NCBI GenBank assembly: GCA_020718105.1
Contig: DYDA01000001.1
Span: 92,370-156,369, forward strand
Length of the DNA: 64,000 bases
Direction: 5' to 3'
Origin: Micavibrio sp.
GTDB lineage: Bacteria; Pseudomonadota; Alphaproteobacteria; UBA9219
This document shows, in pieces, positions 10,953 through 21,052 of this stretch (position 1 is the first letter of the stretch; every line of letters begins with the position of its first letter). The translations under genes and the position numbers were made by a program. The notes under the pieces are model-generated. The model did no database searches, was not told where the DNA came from, and saw only the letters and a list, made by a program, of their open reading frames with translations.

Positions 10953-11192
10953 ATGAGTGATATTGCAGAACGCGTGAAGAAGATTGTCATCGAACATTTG
11001 GGCGTCGATGCGGCCAAAGTCACGGACAATGCCAGCTTCATCGATGATCTGGGCGCTGACAGCTTGGATACCGTAGAGCTTGTTATGGCCTTTGAGGAAG
11101 AGTTCGGCGTTGAGATTCCCGATGACGCCACCGAGAAGATTGTGACCGTCAAGGATGTGGTCGCGTTCATCAATCAGAAAAAAGTCGATTAA
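10953..11192 (+). CDS. acpP: Acyl carrier protein
   Basis: [18 protein letters not shown]...[29 protein letters not shown]. Confidence 0.97.
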   Translation: MSDIAERVKKIVIEHLGVDAAKVTDNASFIDDLGADSLDTVELVMAFEEEFGVEIPDDATEKIVTVKDVVAFINQKKVD

Positions 11193-11227
11193 GTCGGCTT
11201 TCTGCCCTGCCGTAGGACAGTATAAAC

Positions 11228-12487
11228 ATGAGACGAGTCGTCGTAACAGGTCTTGGGATGCTTTCGCCGCTTGGCGTTGGCGTGGATATCAATTGGTCTC
11301 GCCTTATCGCGGGAGAAACGGGTATTCGCAAAATCACAAGCTTTGATACGGCGGATTTGCCCAGCCAAGTGGCGGGGCAGGTTCCGCGTGGCGATGAGGC
11401 TGATCAGTTTAATCCCAATCGCTTTATCGAGCCGAAAGACCAGAAGAAAATGGATATCTTTATCCATTTTGCGATGGCGGCGGCCGATGAGGCGATGGCG
11501 GATTCTGGCTATGTTCCCGAAAGCGACGAAGCGCGTGAACGCGCGGGCGTCCTTATCGGGTCGGGTATCGGCGGGTTGAATGAGATTTATGAAACATCGA
11601 TTGTTTTAAAAGAAAAGGGCGCGCGTCGCGTGTCGCCCTTTTTCATTCCTCGCAGTCTGATCAATCTAGCGTCGGGGCAAGTTTCCATTAAGCATGGCTT
11701 GCGTGGCCCCAACCATTCCGTTGTGACGGCATGCGCCACAGGCTCGCACTCTATCGGTGATGCGGCGCGGTTCATCATGATGGGCGATGCTGATGTGATG
11801 GTGGCGGGCGGGGCTGAGGCGGCTGTTTGCCGTATTGGCATGGCGGGCTTTTGTGCTATGCGTGCGCTGTCCACGTCTTATAACGATACGCCGGAAAAGG
11901 CATCGCGTCCGTATGATACGGGGCGCGATGGTTTTGTGATGGGCGAGGGCGCGGGCGTCGTTGTTTTAGAAGAATATGAACATGCTAAAAAGCGCGGCGC
12001 GAAGATTTATGGCGAAGTGATTGGCTATGGCCTTTCGGGCGATGCCTATCACATGTCGGCGCCTGCTGAAGATGGCAATGGCGGTTATCGCGCGATGAAG
12101 GCCGCCGTGGCGCGCGCGGGCATTACGCCTGACCAAATCGATTACATCAACGCGCATGGCACATCAACGCCGCTTGGCGATGAGATTGAAGTGCGGGCGG
12201 TTAAACGTCTCCTTGGCTCTGCTGTGGAGAAGGCGACGATGTCGTCCACCAAATCCGCCATTGGCCATTTGCTTGGCGCTGCGGGCGCGGTTGAGGCCAT
12301 CTATTGCCTTAAGGCGATGCAAAGCGGCATCGTGCCGCCGACTCTGAATCTGGAAAATCGTTCCGAGGCGTGCGAGGGCATCGATCTTGTCCCGCTTAAG
12401 GCCAAAGAAAAAACGATGAATATCGTTCTTTCCAATTCTTTTGGTTTTGGTGGAACCAACGCGAGCTTAGTGTTTCGGCGGGTATAA
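11228..12487 (+). CDS. fabF: Beta-ketoacyl-ACP synthase II
   Basis: RRVVVTGLGMLSPLGVGV, TACATGSHSIGDAA, NAHGTSTPLGDEIE, SNSFGFGGTNASLVF. Confidence 0.96.
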   Translation: MRRVVVTGLGMLSPLGVGVDINWSRLIAGETGIRKITSFDTADLPSQVAGQVPRGDEADQFNPNRFIEPKDQKKMDIFIHFAMAAADEAMADSGYVPESDEARERAGVLIGSGIGGLNEIYETSIVLKEKGARRVSPFFIPRSLINLASGQVSIKHGLRGPNHSVVTACATGSHSIGDAARFIMMGDADVMVAGGAEAAVCRIGMAGFCAMRALSTSYNDTPEKASRPYDTGRDGFVMGEGAGVVVLEEYEHAKKRGAKIYGEVIGYGLSGDAYHMSAPAEDGNGGYRAMKAAVARAGITPDQIDYINAHGTSTPLGDEIEVRAVKRLLGSAVEKATMSSTKSAIGHLLGAAGAVEAIYCLKAMQSGIVPPTLNLENRSEACEGIDLVPLKAKEKTMNIVLSNSFGFGGTNASLVFRRV

Positions 12488-12607
12488 TCCAGCCCGCGCC
12501 TTTCCGTTTTTCATGGTTGCTGCCTTTCCCTAATCATGCCACAATTTGGTCGTTAGATTCGATCTACGGAATTATCCGGTTTGTCTTAAAAGGAAGGGAC
12601 TCTATCT

Positions 12608-13501
12608 ATGTCGAAAATGCTTCGTATGGCTGCGTTGGCTCTGGCTCTTGGCGCTGTGGCGCTGCCAGTTGTTGCTGCGGATAAAGCGCCTGTCTCTGGC
12701 GATGATCCTGTTGTTGCGCGTGTGAATGGCGATCCCATCATGCGTTCGGAAATTGTGCGCGAATTGCAAGGGCTGGGCGCTCAGGCTTCACAAATGCCTC
12801 CCCAAGTCCTTTATCCGCAGCTTCTTGAAAAAGCGATCGTGACCAAGCTTATTGCCAAAAAGGGCTATGATGAAAAGGTGCAGAACGATAAGGAAGTCAA
12901 GGATCGCGTGAAGGATGCCGAAGCGCAGATTGTGGCTGACATTTATGTGCGTAAGGCGGTTCAGCCTAAAATTACGGATGAAAAGGTCAAGGCGCGTTAT
13001 GACGAGCTTTCAGCCAAGTTTAAACCTGAAGACGAAGTGCGTGCGCGTCATATCCTTGTGCCGACCGAAGCCGAAGCGAATGACTTGCTGAAGCAGATTA
13101 AAGACGGCGCGGACATTGCCAAGCTTGCCACCGAAAAGTCAAAGGACTCAGGCTCGGCCAAACAGGGCGGGGATCTTGGCTATTTCCCGCGCAGCGCGAT
13201 GGTCAAGCCTTTTGCCGAGGCCGCTTTTGCCATGAAGGTGGGTGATTTGGTTGAGAAGCCCGTCAAGACGGATTTCGGCTATCACATTATCAAGTTGGAA
13301 GACCGTCGCAAGTCTTCACCTCCGCCTCTGGCTGAAGTGAAGGATCAGATCATGAACCAAGTCGGGCAGGAACTGGTCGGCCAGCTTGTCAAAGATATGC
13401 AAGCCAAGGCGAAGGTTGAACGCTTTAACTTTGACGGCACGCCGTTGAAGGAAAAGGCGCCTGTGAAAAAAGAAGAAAAGAAAGCAGAAGAAAAGAAATA
13501 A
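12608..13501 (+). CDS. Peptidylprolyl isomerase, parvulin (PpiC) type, with signal peptide
   Basis: DEVRARHILVPTEAEANDLLKQIKDG, SAKQGGDLGYFPRSAMVKPFAEAAF; N-terminal signal sequence. Confidence 0.88.
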   Translation: MSKMLRMAALALALGAVALPVVAADKAPVSGDDPVVARVNGDPIMRSEIVRELQGLGAQASQMPPQVLYPQLLEKAIVTKLIAKKGYDEKVQNDKEVKDRVKDAEAQIVADIYVRKAVQPKITDEKVKARYDELSAKFKPEDEVRARHILVPTEAEANDLLKQIKDGADIAKLATEKSKDSGSAKQGGDLGYFPRSAMVKPFAEAAFAMKVGDLVEKPVKTDFGYHIIKLEDRRKSSPPPLAEVKDQIMNQVGQELVGQLVKDMQAKAKVERFNFDGTPLKEKAPVKKEEKKAEEKK

Positions 13502-13523
13502 GGTTTCTTTTCTTGCTTTGAAG

Positions 13524-13554
13524 AAAAAGCCCGATGGAAACATCGGGCTTTTTT
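13524..13554 (+). terminator. Rho-independent terminator
   Basis: AAAAAGCCCGATGgaaaCATCGGGCTTTTTT hairpin just after the PpiC gene. Confidence 0.85.
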
Positions 13555-13592
13555 GTCGTCGTGCTGTTATCGTTGGTATGAGCCTAACGGCC

Positions 13593-13626
13593 AAAAAAAA
13601 GGGCTTGGATTTCTCCAAGCCCTTTT
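13593..13626 (-). terminator. Rho-independent terminator of the HU gene
   Basis: AAAAGGGCTTGGAtttcTCCAAGCCCTTTT hairpin; on the minus strand followed by a T8 tract. Confidence 0.8.
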
Positions 13627-13658
13627 ATCGCAAACAAGAATAATAAGCCGTTAAAAGC

Positions 13659-14021
13659 TTATTCGCCCTTGGCTGTGTTCTTCAACTTTGACAAAGCGCG
13701 AACCTTGACGCGAACGCTCGCGGGCTTGGCATCGGCCTTCATCATTTCGCCTGTAGCGGGGTTGCGGATCAGTGTGCCAGCCTTGCGAGCAGGAACTTTA
13801 CGCAACGAGATTTTCAAAACGCCAGGAAGCGTGAACTCACCAACACCCTTGGGATGAATCGATCCCATCATGGTGTTGACCAGTGTATCAAACATACCTG
13901 TCGCGACTTTACGCGAAACTTCGTTTTGTTCAGCGATCAGGCCGATCAAGGCTGATTTGGTCAGCGTTTCCTTGACAGGACGAACGGCTGTTGCTGTTTT
14001 GACGGTTGCTTTTTTGGCCAT
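13659..14021 (-). CDS. HU family DNA-binding protein
   Basis: LTKSALIGLIAEQNEVSRKVATGMFDTLVNTM...LPGVLKISLRKVPARKAGTLIRNPATGEMMKADAKPASVRVKVRAL. Confidence 0.88.
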   Translation of the reverse strand: MAKKATVKTATAVRPVKETLTKSALIGLIAEQNEVSRKVATGMFDTLVNTMMGSIHPKGVGEFTLPGVLKISLRKVPARKAGTLIRNPATGEMMKADAKPASVRVKVRALSKLKNTAKGE

Positions 14022-14199
14022 AAGACTCTCCTAAGGTTTGAATGTGAGCTGAAAAGAATAAGGTAGAATCACATCAGCATCCCTATTGTGTTAGCAGCAA
14101 ATTCACGCGATGCAATCGGGATAATGCAGGAATCGCCTTAAAAGGCGCATTTTTCGTCGGGGCGCGTCTTTTTGTTAACAAATAACGGGAAAGGAGAGG

Positions 14200-15219
14200 C
14201 TATCGCCCCTCGTTTGCGTGCGTTTTGGCTAAGGCAAGGATGGCTTTGCCCATTTTATCTCTAGCGGCCAGAGCCTCGGTTTTGGCGTCGTTTTGGCCTT
14301 CATGCGTGAAAACGGTAAAGCCGCCTTTGGGGGTCAGGTAAAAAAGGAGAGCCACGGTGATCGTGGATTCTTTTTCCTTAGATTGAGGAGCGCAAACGGC
14401 GCTGGCGCGGCGCAAGATCAATCCGCCTGCTTTTTGCTCGCGTTCGATATCGACTTTAAAGGTTCCCTCGCACTGGTCTTTCAGGCCGCTCATATAAAGG
14501 CCGATCAGATCGCTAAGCGATTTGCCTTTCGGCGCTTTGCGTTCTCGAATGCCGCCTAAAACATCTCCCGTTTTCCAAATGTAATCGGCGGGGCGTTCTT
14601 CGGGTGGGACGCCTTCCATTTTCATGGGGACAATATCGGTAAAGCCTGCGGTTATCAAAAGAGCTTTAAGCGTTTCGGGTAGGGCGTTTTCGTTTTGAGC
14701 CGCCGTCTCATTTTTCTGCCCCTTGTTTTCTTTAAGGCACGTTTGTAGCGAGTCAAAAAGAGGTTTCATGGCGGGCAGGGCAAAGGCAACGGCCTTTGTG
14801 GCTGTGCCCACCGAAAGCGTTTTGGAGGAGGCCAGTTGTTTAGGAAATTTGGGACTCGCCCCCAGTTGCAATAAAAGCGTGCTGTCATCGATGGCTTGAG
14901 CGCGGTTTTTGCGCCCCTCTTGGCTGTCCAAGGTGAGCGTGATGTCGTACCGCGCACCAATTTCGAAATGGCCTTCGGGGATGGTGATGCCTAGGTTAAG
15001 CTGGTTTTCCGGTGATTGCGCAAAAGTCATCTTTCGTCCATCATCATAGGTATGGGCGATGAGGCAAAAGCCAAAACGGCCATCAGGCTCAAACACGGGA
15101 TGCGCCTCAACCGATGGAGCAGAGCGAGGGAGCGGCGGCGCGGTTTTGGGCGTCTTGCTGGCCGCAAGAGCGGGGGGCGCCGTCAGGCAAAGAATAAGCA
15201 AGGATAAAAGGACGCGCAT
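14200..15219 (-). CDS. Hypothetical secreted/periplasmic protein
   Basis: Signal peptide MRVLLSLLILCLTAPPALAA; long ORF, no family recognised. Confidence 0.65.
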   Translation of the reverse strand: MRVLLSLLILCLTAPPALAASKTPKTAPPLPRSAPSVEAHPVFEPDGRFGFCLIAHTYDDGRKMTFAQSPENQLNLGITIPEGHFEIGARYDITLTLDSQEGRKNRAQAIDDSTLLLQLGASPKFPKQLASSKTLSVGTATKAVAFALPAMKPLFDSLQTCLKENKGQKNETAAQNENALPETLKALLITAGFTDIVPMKMEGVPPEERPADYIWKTGDVLGGIRERKAPKGKSLSDLIGLYMSGLKDQCEGTFKVDIEREQKAGGLILRRASAVCAPQSKEKESTITVALLFYLTPKGGFTVFTHEGQNDAKTEALAARDKMGKAILALAKTHANEGR

Positions 15220-15341
15220 GATGCCTATTCTATACAAAAAACCTTCAGTACGCTAATCTTAAGTTTTTGTGTTTCTGGGCGCGGGATGGTATATCCAAAA
15301 TAGTTGAAGAGTTGGCGTTGCTTTATCCGCAAGGACGCTGG

Positions 15342-15480
15342 CGTCCCCTCCCCCTCGCGGGGAGGGATAGGGTGGGGGGAGTGCTGCTTGGCTGAAGGCT
15401 ATGCGGTCAGGAATAAATCCATTCGTTAGCCCCAGTCGCCCTCCCCCCCTCCTAACCTCCCCCGCAAGGGGGGAGGGACA
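15342..15480. repeat. Intergenic palindromic repeat (GTCCCCTCCCCCTCGCGGGGAGGGATAGGGTGGGGGGAG ... CTCCCCCCCTCCTAACCTCCCCCGCAAGGGGGGAGGGAC)
   Basis: Complementary arms flank a short central segment. Confidence 0.7.
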
Positions 15481-15543
15481 CCACTGTCCTTACAAAAACA
15501 GCGCGTCAAAAACAAACTCTTGAAGTGGAAGGTATTAGAAAGC

Positions 15544-16638
15544 ATGGCTATGACAAAATCTTATACGATGGCAGAAATTGCCGATATTCTGGAGGGCAAG
15601 CTGATTGGCGATGGTTCTCTTGTTGTCTCTCATGTGGCCCATCCAACCTCTCTTCTTAGGCCGGACGCTTTGGTTTTGGCGATGGACAAGACGCTTTTGC
15701 CTATGCTGGAGCAAAGCGCCGCCAAGGCCGCTATTGTGGCGGATGAAAGCGAAGTGCCGCCTTCTATCCTTGCCTCCATTGCTGTGGGGCGTTCGCGTGT
15801 GGCACTGTCTAAGCTGACACGTTTGTTTGAAGAGGTTGTGACCCTGCCCGTGGGCATTCATCCGACGGCTGTTATCGAAGAAGGGGCCATCATCGCACCC
15901 GATGCGCGGATCGGCGCACAATGCTTTGTGGCGTCAGGCGCGGAAATCGGCGCAGGCACGACGCTGCATCCCCAAGTTTACATAGGCCCTAAGGCCAAGA
16001 TAGGCGCGAGCGGCTGTTTTTATTCCGGCGTGCGGATCGGGGCGCGGGTTGAGATTGGGGCGCGGGCGATCATTCACTTTAACGCGTCTATCGGCGCGGA
16101 TGGGTTTAGTTTTGTCACGCCGCAAATGGGCAGCGTTGAAAGCGCCAAGGCGACGGGCGAGGGGGGCGGCGCGTCTAATACAACATTGCTGCGCATTGCT
16201 TCGCTTGGCTCTGTGATCCTTGGCGACGATGTTGAGGTCGGCGCGAACAGCTCCATTGATCGCGGCACGATTATCTCAACACGCATTGGTCATGGGACGA
16301 AGATCGATAATCAGGTTCAAATCGGCCATAACGTTCAGGTTGGCGATAATTGTCTATTGTGTGGCCGCGCAGGAATCGCGGGCAGCGCCGTTGTTGGCAA
16401 TCGCGTGGTGTTGGGTGGCGCGGTTGGCGTGGCGGACCATATCAAAATCGGTGATGACAGCGTTGTGATGGCGATGAGCGGCGTCGCAAGCAATCTGCCG
16501 CCCCAAAGCCTTGTCGTGGGCATGCCCGCCAAACCACGCAAGAAAATGATCAAGGACATGCATAATCTGGCGCGTATTCAAGGGTTGGTTGACAAAATCG
16601 CTGACCTGACGCGTCGGTTGGATGCTTTAGAAAAGTAA
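15544..16638 (+). CDS. lpxD: UDP-3-O-acylglucosamine N-acyltransferase
   Basis: Left-handed beta-helix hexapeptides (IGAGTTLHPQVYIGPKAKIGASGCFYSGVRIGARVEIG), NSSIDRGTI, IDNQVQIGHNVQVGDN. Confidence 0.92.
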   Translation: MAMTKSYTMAEIADILEGKLIGDGSLVVSHVAHPTSLLRPDALVLAMDKTLLPMLEQSAAKAAIVADESEVPPSILASIAVGRSRVALSKLTRLFEEVVTLPVGIHPTAVIEEGAIIAPDARIGAQCFVASGAEIGAGTTLHPQVYIGPKAKIGASGCFYSGVRIGARVEIGARAIIHFNASIGADGFSFVTPQMGSVESAKATGEGGGASNTTLLRIASLGSVILGDDVEVGANSSIDRGTIISTRIGHGTKIDNQVQIGHNVQVGDNCLLCGRAGIAGSAVVGNRVVLGGAVGVADHIKIGDDSVVMAMSGVASNLPPQSLVVGMPAKPRKKMIKDMHNLARIQGLVDKIADLTRRLDALEK

Positions 16639-16684
16639 AGAGGCAAGCGTAGACCTCTTGGCATAAGCGCTTTTGTTATACCGA

Positions 16685-17947
16685 TTACCTCTTTCCGTCG
16701 CACCCGCATCCGCAACAGCAAGCGCCGTGGCCGTCGCCATGACCTTTGCCGCCGCCATGACCATCGCAACAGCCCTCGTCTGGCGTTGTGCTGCCATCAT
16801 CCGTGATCGTGTGGGCTTTGCCTGCGGCAATCGCGTCCATCGTTTCCTGCACATGCTGGGAAAAGACGTACTCGGCGGGGCGCTGGTTCGTGGTGTCCAG
16901 CTCTGGCGCCATGGGGCCTTCGGTGCGCGGGCCGCGCAGAGCCACGATCAGGGACTTCAGCGGATTTTGCAAAGCGTCTTGCGCTGCCGTTGGTTCATAC
17001 CCGCAATGCACCATACAGTCCGCGCATTTTTCATAGCGCCCTGTGCCGTATTGATCCCAAGGCGTCGTTTCCATCAACTCTTTGAAGGTTTTGACGAAGC
17101 CTTCGCCGATCAGGTAGCAAGGTTTTTGCCAGCCAAAGATGTTATAGGTCGGCGTGCCCCATGGTGTGCATTCATACGTTTGATTGCCGCACAGATAGTC
17201 AAGGAACAGCGAGGATTGCGTAAAGCGCCACTTCGGCAGACCCTGTTTGCGCCTTGCGCGGCCAATGCGAAAAATCTCGCGGAACAGATTCTTGGTCGCG
17301 GTGCGGTTGAGGAAATGCTGCTGATCCGCTGCGCGTTCATAGGCGTAACCCGGCGAAAGCATAACGCCGTGAAGGCCGAGGGTCATCATGTGGTCAAAGA
17401 AGTCGGCCATGCGCTCTGGCGAGGCGTTGTTGAAGAGCGTTGAGTTGATGTTAACGCGAAAGCCCTTGGACAGCGCCAGCTTGATCGCGCGTTCAGCGAT
17501 GGCATAAACGCCATCGCGATTGACCGAGCGGTTGTGGTCATCGTTGCTGCCATCCAGATGGATGGATAAAGTCAGGTAGGGCGAGGGTTTGTATTCATCG
17601 ATCTTCTTTTCCAAAAGAAGCGCGTTGGTGCAAAGGTAGATGTGCCGTTTTTGCGCGATCAGGCCTTCGACAATCGCGGGCATATCGCGGTGAACCAAAG
17701 GCTCACCGCCTGGAATGGAAACGATGGGCGCGCCGCACTCATTCGCTGCCGCAAGGCAGTCTGTTACCGAGAGACGCTGGTTGAGGATTTCCGACGGATA
17801 ATCGATCTTACCACAGCCCGGACAGGAAAGGTTGCAACGGAACAATGGCTCCAACATCAAAACAAGCGGATAGCGTTTATTGCCTTTGAGCTTTTGCTTA
17901 AGGATATAGAGGGCAACATCGAACTGCTGGCGAAGAGGTACGGACAC
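16685..17947 (-). CDS. hpnH: Adenosyl-hopene transferase HpnH (radical SAM), with Cys/His-rich C-terminal tail
   Basis: VPLRQQFDVALYILKQKLKGNKRYPLVLMLEPLFRCNLSCPGCGKIDYP with CxxxCxxC-type radical SAM cluster; GTG start at 17947 with upstream AGGAAAG SD. Confidence 0.88.
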   Translation of the reverse strand: MSVPLRQQFDVALYILKQKLKGNKRYPLVLMLEPLFRCNLSCPGCGKIDYPSEILNQRLSVTDCLAAANECGAPIVSIPGGEPLVHRDMPAIVEGLIAQKRHIYLCTNALLLEKKIDEYKPSPYLTLSIHLDGSNDDHNRSVNRDGVYAIAERAIKLALSKGFRVNINSTLFNNASPERMADFFDHMMTLGLHGVMLSPGYAYERAADQQHFLNRTATKNLFREIFRIGRARRKQGLPKWRFTQSSLFLDYLCGNQTYECTPWGTPTYNIFGWQKPCYLIGEGFVKTFKELMETTPWDQYGTGRYEKCADCMVHCGYEPTAAQDALQNPLKSLIVALRGPRTEGPMAPELDTTNQRPAEYVFSQHVQETMDAIAAGKAHTITDDGSTTPDEGCCDGHGGGKGHGDGHGACCCGCGCDGKR

Positions 17948-17981
17948 GGGGGCACTTTCCTTTTTTATAACGGGGTTTGGT

Positions 17982-18947
17982 TTATTCTTCTTCTTCTTTT
18001 GTTTCTTCCTCTGCGCCGTTTGCTTTGGTAAGCGAAAGGGGGAGGCGGAAATGGACGTTTTCTTCAACGCCCGGATGGACGGCGACTTCGGTGACGGGGG
18101 CGATTTCTTTGATGCGCTCAATGAGGCCTTCGATTAAATCTTCGGGGGCAGAGGCGCCCGCCGTAATGCCGACGACGTTTTTGTCCTTGATCCATGCGGG
18201 ATCAAGCTGGCTTGCATCTTCGATCAGATAGGCTGGAACGCCAACTTCCTCTGCGCGTTCGCGCAGGCGTGATGAGTTTGAGCTGTTATGCGCCCCGATC
18301 ACAAGGACGACATCGACATGCTTGGCCAGCTCGCGCACCGCGCCTTGGCGGTTTTGCGTGGCATAGCAAATGTCGCGGATCGTCGGGCCAACGATGTTCG
18401 GAAAACGCGCTTTAAGCGCATCGATCACGGCTTTGGTATCATCGACGCTAAGCGTTGTTTGCGTGATGTAGGCCAGCTTTTCGGGGTTTGTGACATTAAG
18501 CGTGGCAACATCTTCAACCGTGGAAATAAGGTGAACGTGCGCGGGAATGCGTCCCAGCGTGCCTTCAATTTCAGGGTGGCCTTCATGGCCGACCATGATG
18601 ATCTCAAAACCTGTGCGGGCATAACGCTGGCCTTCGGTGTGAACCTTGGATACGAGGGGGCAGGTCGCATCGATCACGGTCAGGCCACGTTCTGTGGCAT
18701 GCTTTTCAACGCCTTCTGAAACGCCGTGAGCGCTAAAGATAATGACCGCGCCTTCGGGGACTTCGTCCGTTTCTTCGACAAACACGACTCCTTTGGCCGC
18801 CAAGCGATTGACGACATGGCGGTTATGAACGATTTCATGCCGCACATAGATGGGAGGGCCAAACTTCGCCAAAGAGAGCTCAACGATTTCAATCGCGCGT
18901 TCAACGCCTGCGCAAATACCGCGAGGTTGCGCCAAAAGTACTTTCAT
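17982..18947 (-). CDS. ispH: 4-hydroxy-3-methylbut-2-enyl diphosphate reductase
   Basis: VLLAQPRGICAGVERAIEIVE, VYVRHEIVHN-like segment, FSAHGVS, DATCPLVSKVH, HEGHPEIEGTLG. Confidence 0.95.
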   Translation of the reverse strand: MKVLLAQPRGICAGVERAIEIVELSLAKFGPPIYVRHEIVHNRHVVNRLAAKGVVFVEETDEVPEGAVIIFSAHGVSEGVEKHATERGLTVIDATCPLVSKVHTEGQRYARTGFEIIMVGHEGHPEIEGTLGRIPAHVHLISTVEDVATLNVTNPEKLAYITQTTLSVDDTKAVIDALKARFPNIVGPTIRDICYATQNRQGAVRELAKHVDVVLVIGAHNSSNSSRLRERAEEVGVPAYLIEDASQLDPAWIKDKNVVGITAGASAPEDLIEGLIERIKEIAPVTEVAVHPGVEENVHFRLPLSLTKANGAEEETKEEEE

Positions 18948-19194
18948 AGGGTCATCCTTTATTATCTGTCAGCCGCCGAATGTAATGAGCTTGCCCCCTA
19001 AAGTAAAGGTTGCGGGCAATAAATTGATTTTAATAAGGAAATCATAAGGCGCGGGCTCATGAGCTTATGTTGAAAGGGGTTGGTCTAAGGGGCTCTTTGC
19101 GGTACAATAAGGATCGTTTGTTGGAGCCTGTTTTATTCTTCGTTTTTATCATGGCGCGTTTGTTATGCGCCCTTACGAGAGGAGGAAAACGTCC

Positions 19195-19584
19195 ATGAAC
19201 AGTTTTCGTGGTTTTGGAGGTAAGGCGGATTTTTTTGAAAAAGCCTTTAGCGCGGATAGCGGGCCTGCGTTTATGCAAGGGCTTTTCACGGCGCTGATGT
19301 CCCCAGAGGAAAAAGACCTTGATGAGGTCGTTGATGAAATGGAGAAGACGGTTGATCGCAGAAAGATGCTGCGTGCCGCGTTATCCGATGATGTTCGTTA
19401 TGAGATAAAGGAGCTTCGTTCTTTCCGTAAGTATTATGGTCGCCGTCAGGCGGACTATACGCCAGAACAGAGAGAGCTTCTTCACGCTTATGACAAAAAC
19501 TGGACAGAAGACATTGTCAGGCGACTGTTGGGGCATAAAAGTGAAGTCCTTGACGAGGATCCTCCAGCTTTGAATGTGGGCTAA
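19195..19584 (+). CDS. Hypothetical protein
   Basis: ORF starting MNSFRGFGGKADFFEKAF preceded by GAGAGGAGGA; coding-like composition. Confidence 0.55.
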   Translation: MNSFRGFGGKADFFEKAFSADSGPAFMQGLFTALMSPEEKDLDEVVDEMEKTVDRRKMLRAALSDDVRYEIKELRSFRKYYGRRQADYTPEQRELLHAYDKNWTEDIVRRLLGHKSEVLDEDPPALNVG

Positions 19585-19718
19585 GAGGCGGCAAACGGGG
19601 ATTTGCAAACGCACCCTCATCACCCTCCCGCAAGGGGAGGGCGATGTTTATGGCACTCTCCTTTATCTTTTACCTGAGTTTTTTGCCCTGCGTGGGGCAA
19701 GAGGGTATTCTTTCTCCT

Positions 19719-20891
19719 ATGTTCGATTCGTTTTTCGAAAATTCTTTAGAACTGTCCATCGTGATGCCGTGCCTTAATGAGGCGCGGACGTTGCCCGTTT
19801 GTCTTAAAAAAGCCCAAACATTTTTAGCGGCGCATGGCGTGCGTGGCGAGATTATCGTGGCTGATAATGGCAGCGAGGATGGCTCTATCGTCCTTGCCCA
19901 AGGGGCAGGCGCGCGCGTTGTGAGTGTGGCTGAGCGCGGCTATGGCGCGGCGCTGGCGGGCGGTATTGCCGCAGCGCGAGGTCGCTTTGTGATCATGGCC
20001 GATGCGGATGATAGCTATGATTTCGGGGCGCTTATGCCGTTGTTAGAGGTTTTGCGCTCTGGCTCTCAGCTTGTTGTGGGGCATCGTTTTAAGGGTGGGA
20101 TCAAACGCGGTGCGATGCCTTGGCTGAACCGCTGGGTGGGTAATCCTGTTCTTAGCTTTATCGGGCGGCTGTTTTTTAAAATACCCTTGGGTGATTTTCA
20201 TTGTGGTCTGCGCGGTTTTGATCGTGAAGCGATCCTTGCCCTTGATTTGAAAACGGTAGGGATGGAATATGCTAGTGAGATGATCGTCCGTGCTGCTTTG
20301 CATGGCCTGACGATGACCGAGGTTCCCGTGACGCTTTATCCCGATGGAAGGGATAGAAAGCCGCATTTGCACCCGTGGCGCGATGGTTGGCGGCATTTAA
20401 GATTCTTGCTGCTTTACTCGCCGCGCTGGCTGTACCTGTATTCCGGTTTGGCGATGATCGTGGTGGGGTTGATGATTGCCGCGTTGCTTTTACCCGGCCC
20501 TTTGATGATTGCCGAGGGCGTGGGGCTGGACGTTCATACGCTGCTTGTTGGCGCGATGAGCATTCTTGTCGGGGTTCAAACAATCACGTTTGGCGTTTTG
20601 GCACGCGCCTATGCGCGGCGCAACGGCATTTTGCCGGATCGTTCGCGGTATGACAAAATCCTGATGGACTTAAAGTTGGAGCATCTTTTGGGCTTGTCGG
20701 GCGTTTTGCTGGCTTGTGGCTTGGGCGCGGCTTTGTGGGCGGCGCATCGTTGGTCGGCGGTCAACTTTGGCGCTCTTGATTATCGCGATGCAATGCGTAC
20801 GTTGATTGTCGCTGTGACGTGTATTGTTGCCAGCTTGCAGTTAGGATTTTCGGCTTTTTTGCTGGGCGTCATGGAAATCAGGCACAAGTAA
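19719..20891 (+). CDS. Glycosyltransferase family 2 (polyprenyl-phosphate mannosyltransferase-like)
   Basis: LSIVMPCLNEARTLPVCLKKA, IVADNGSEDGS, RFVIMADADDSYDF; C-terminal transmembrane segments. Confidence 0.88.
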   Translation: MFDSFFENSLELSIVMPCLNEARTLPVCLKKAQTFLAAHGVRGEIIVADNGSEDGSIVLAQGAGARVVSVAERGYGAALAGGIAAARGRFVIMADADDSYDFGALMPLLEVLRSGSQLVVGHRFKGGIKRGAMPWLNRWVGNPVLSFIGRLFFKIPLGDFHCGLRGFDREAILALDLKTVGMEYASEMIVRAALHGLTMTEVPVTLYPDGRDRKPHLHPWRDGWRHLRFLLLYSPRWLYLYSGLAMIVVGLMIAALLLPGPLMIAEGVGLDVHTLLVGAMSILVGVQTITFGVLARAYARRNGILPDRSRYDKILMDLKLEHLLGLSGVLLACGLGAALWAAHRWSAVNFGALDYRDAMRTLIVAVTCIVASLQLGFSAFLLGVMEIRHK

Positions 20892-20928
20892 TACCAACGA
20901 CCCTATGAAACGACTCTCAAATAGAATC

Positions 20929-21052
20929 CGTCATCGCGAGCGGAGCCGAAGGCGGAGCGTGGCGATCCATCACCTGAAGTGGCGAATAGGGGCTTTTGTG
21001 GAAAGTGTGGGAGATGGATTGCCGCGCTCGCATGCGCTCGCTCGCAATGACG
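20929..21052. repeat. Intergenic palindromic element, ends match the carB insert
   Basis: CGTCATCGCGAGCGGAGCCGAAGGCGGAGCGTGGCGATCCAT ... ATGGATTGCCGCGCTCGCATGCGCTCGCTCGCAATGACG. Confidence 0.8.

Noticed and set aside
16673-17443. 256-aa plus-strand ORF opposite hpnH
   Set aside because: Antisense to a clear radical SAM gene
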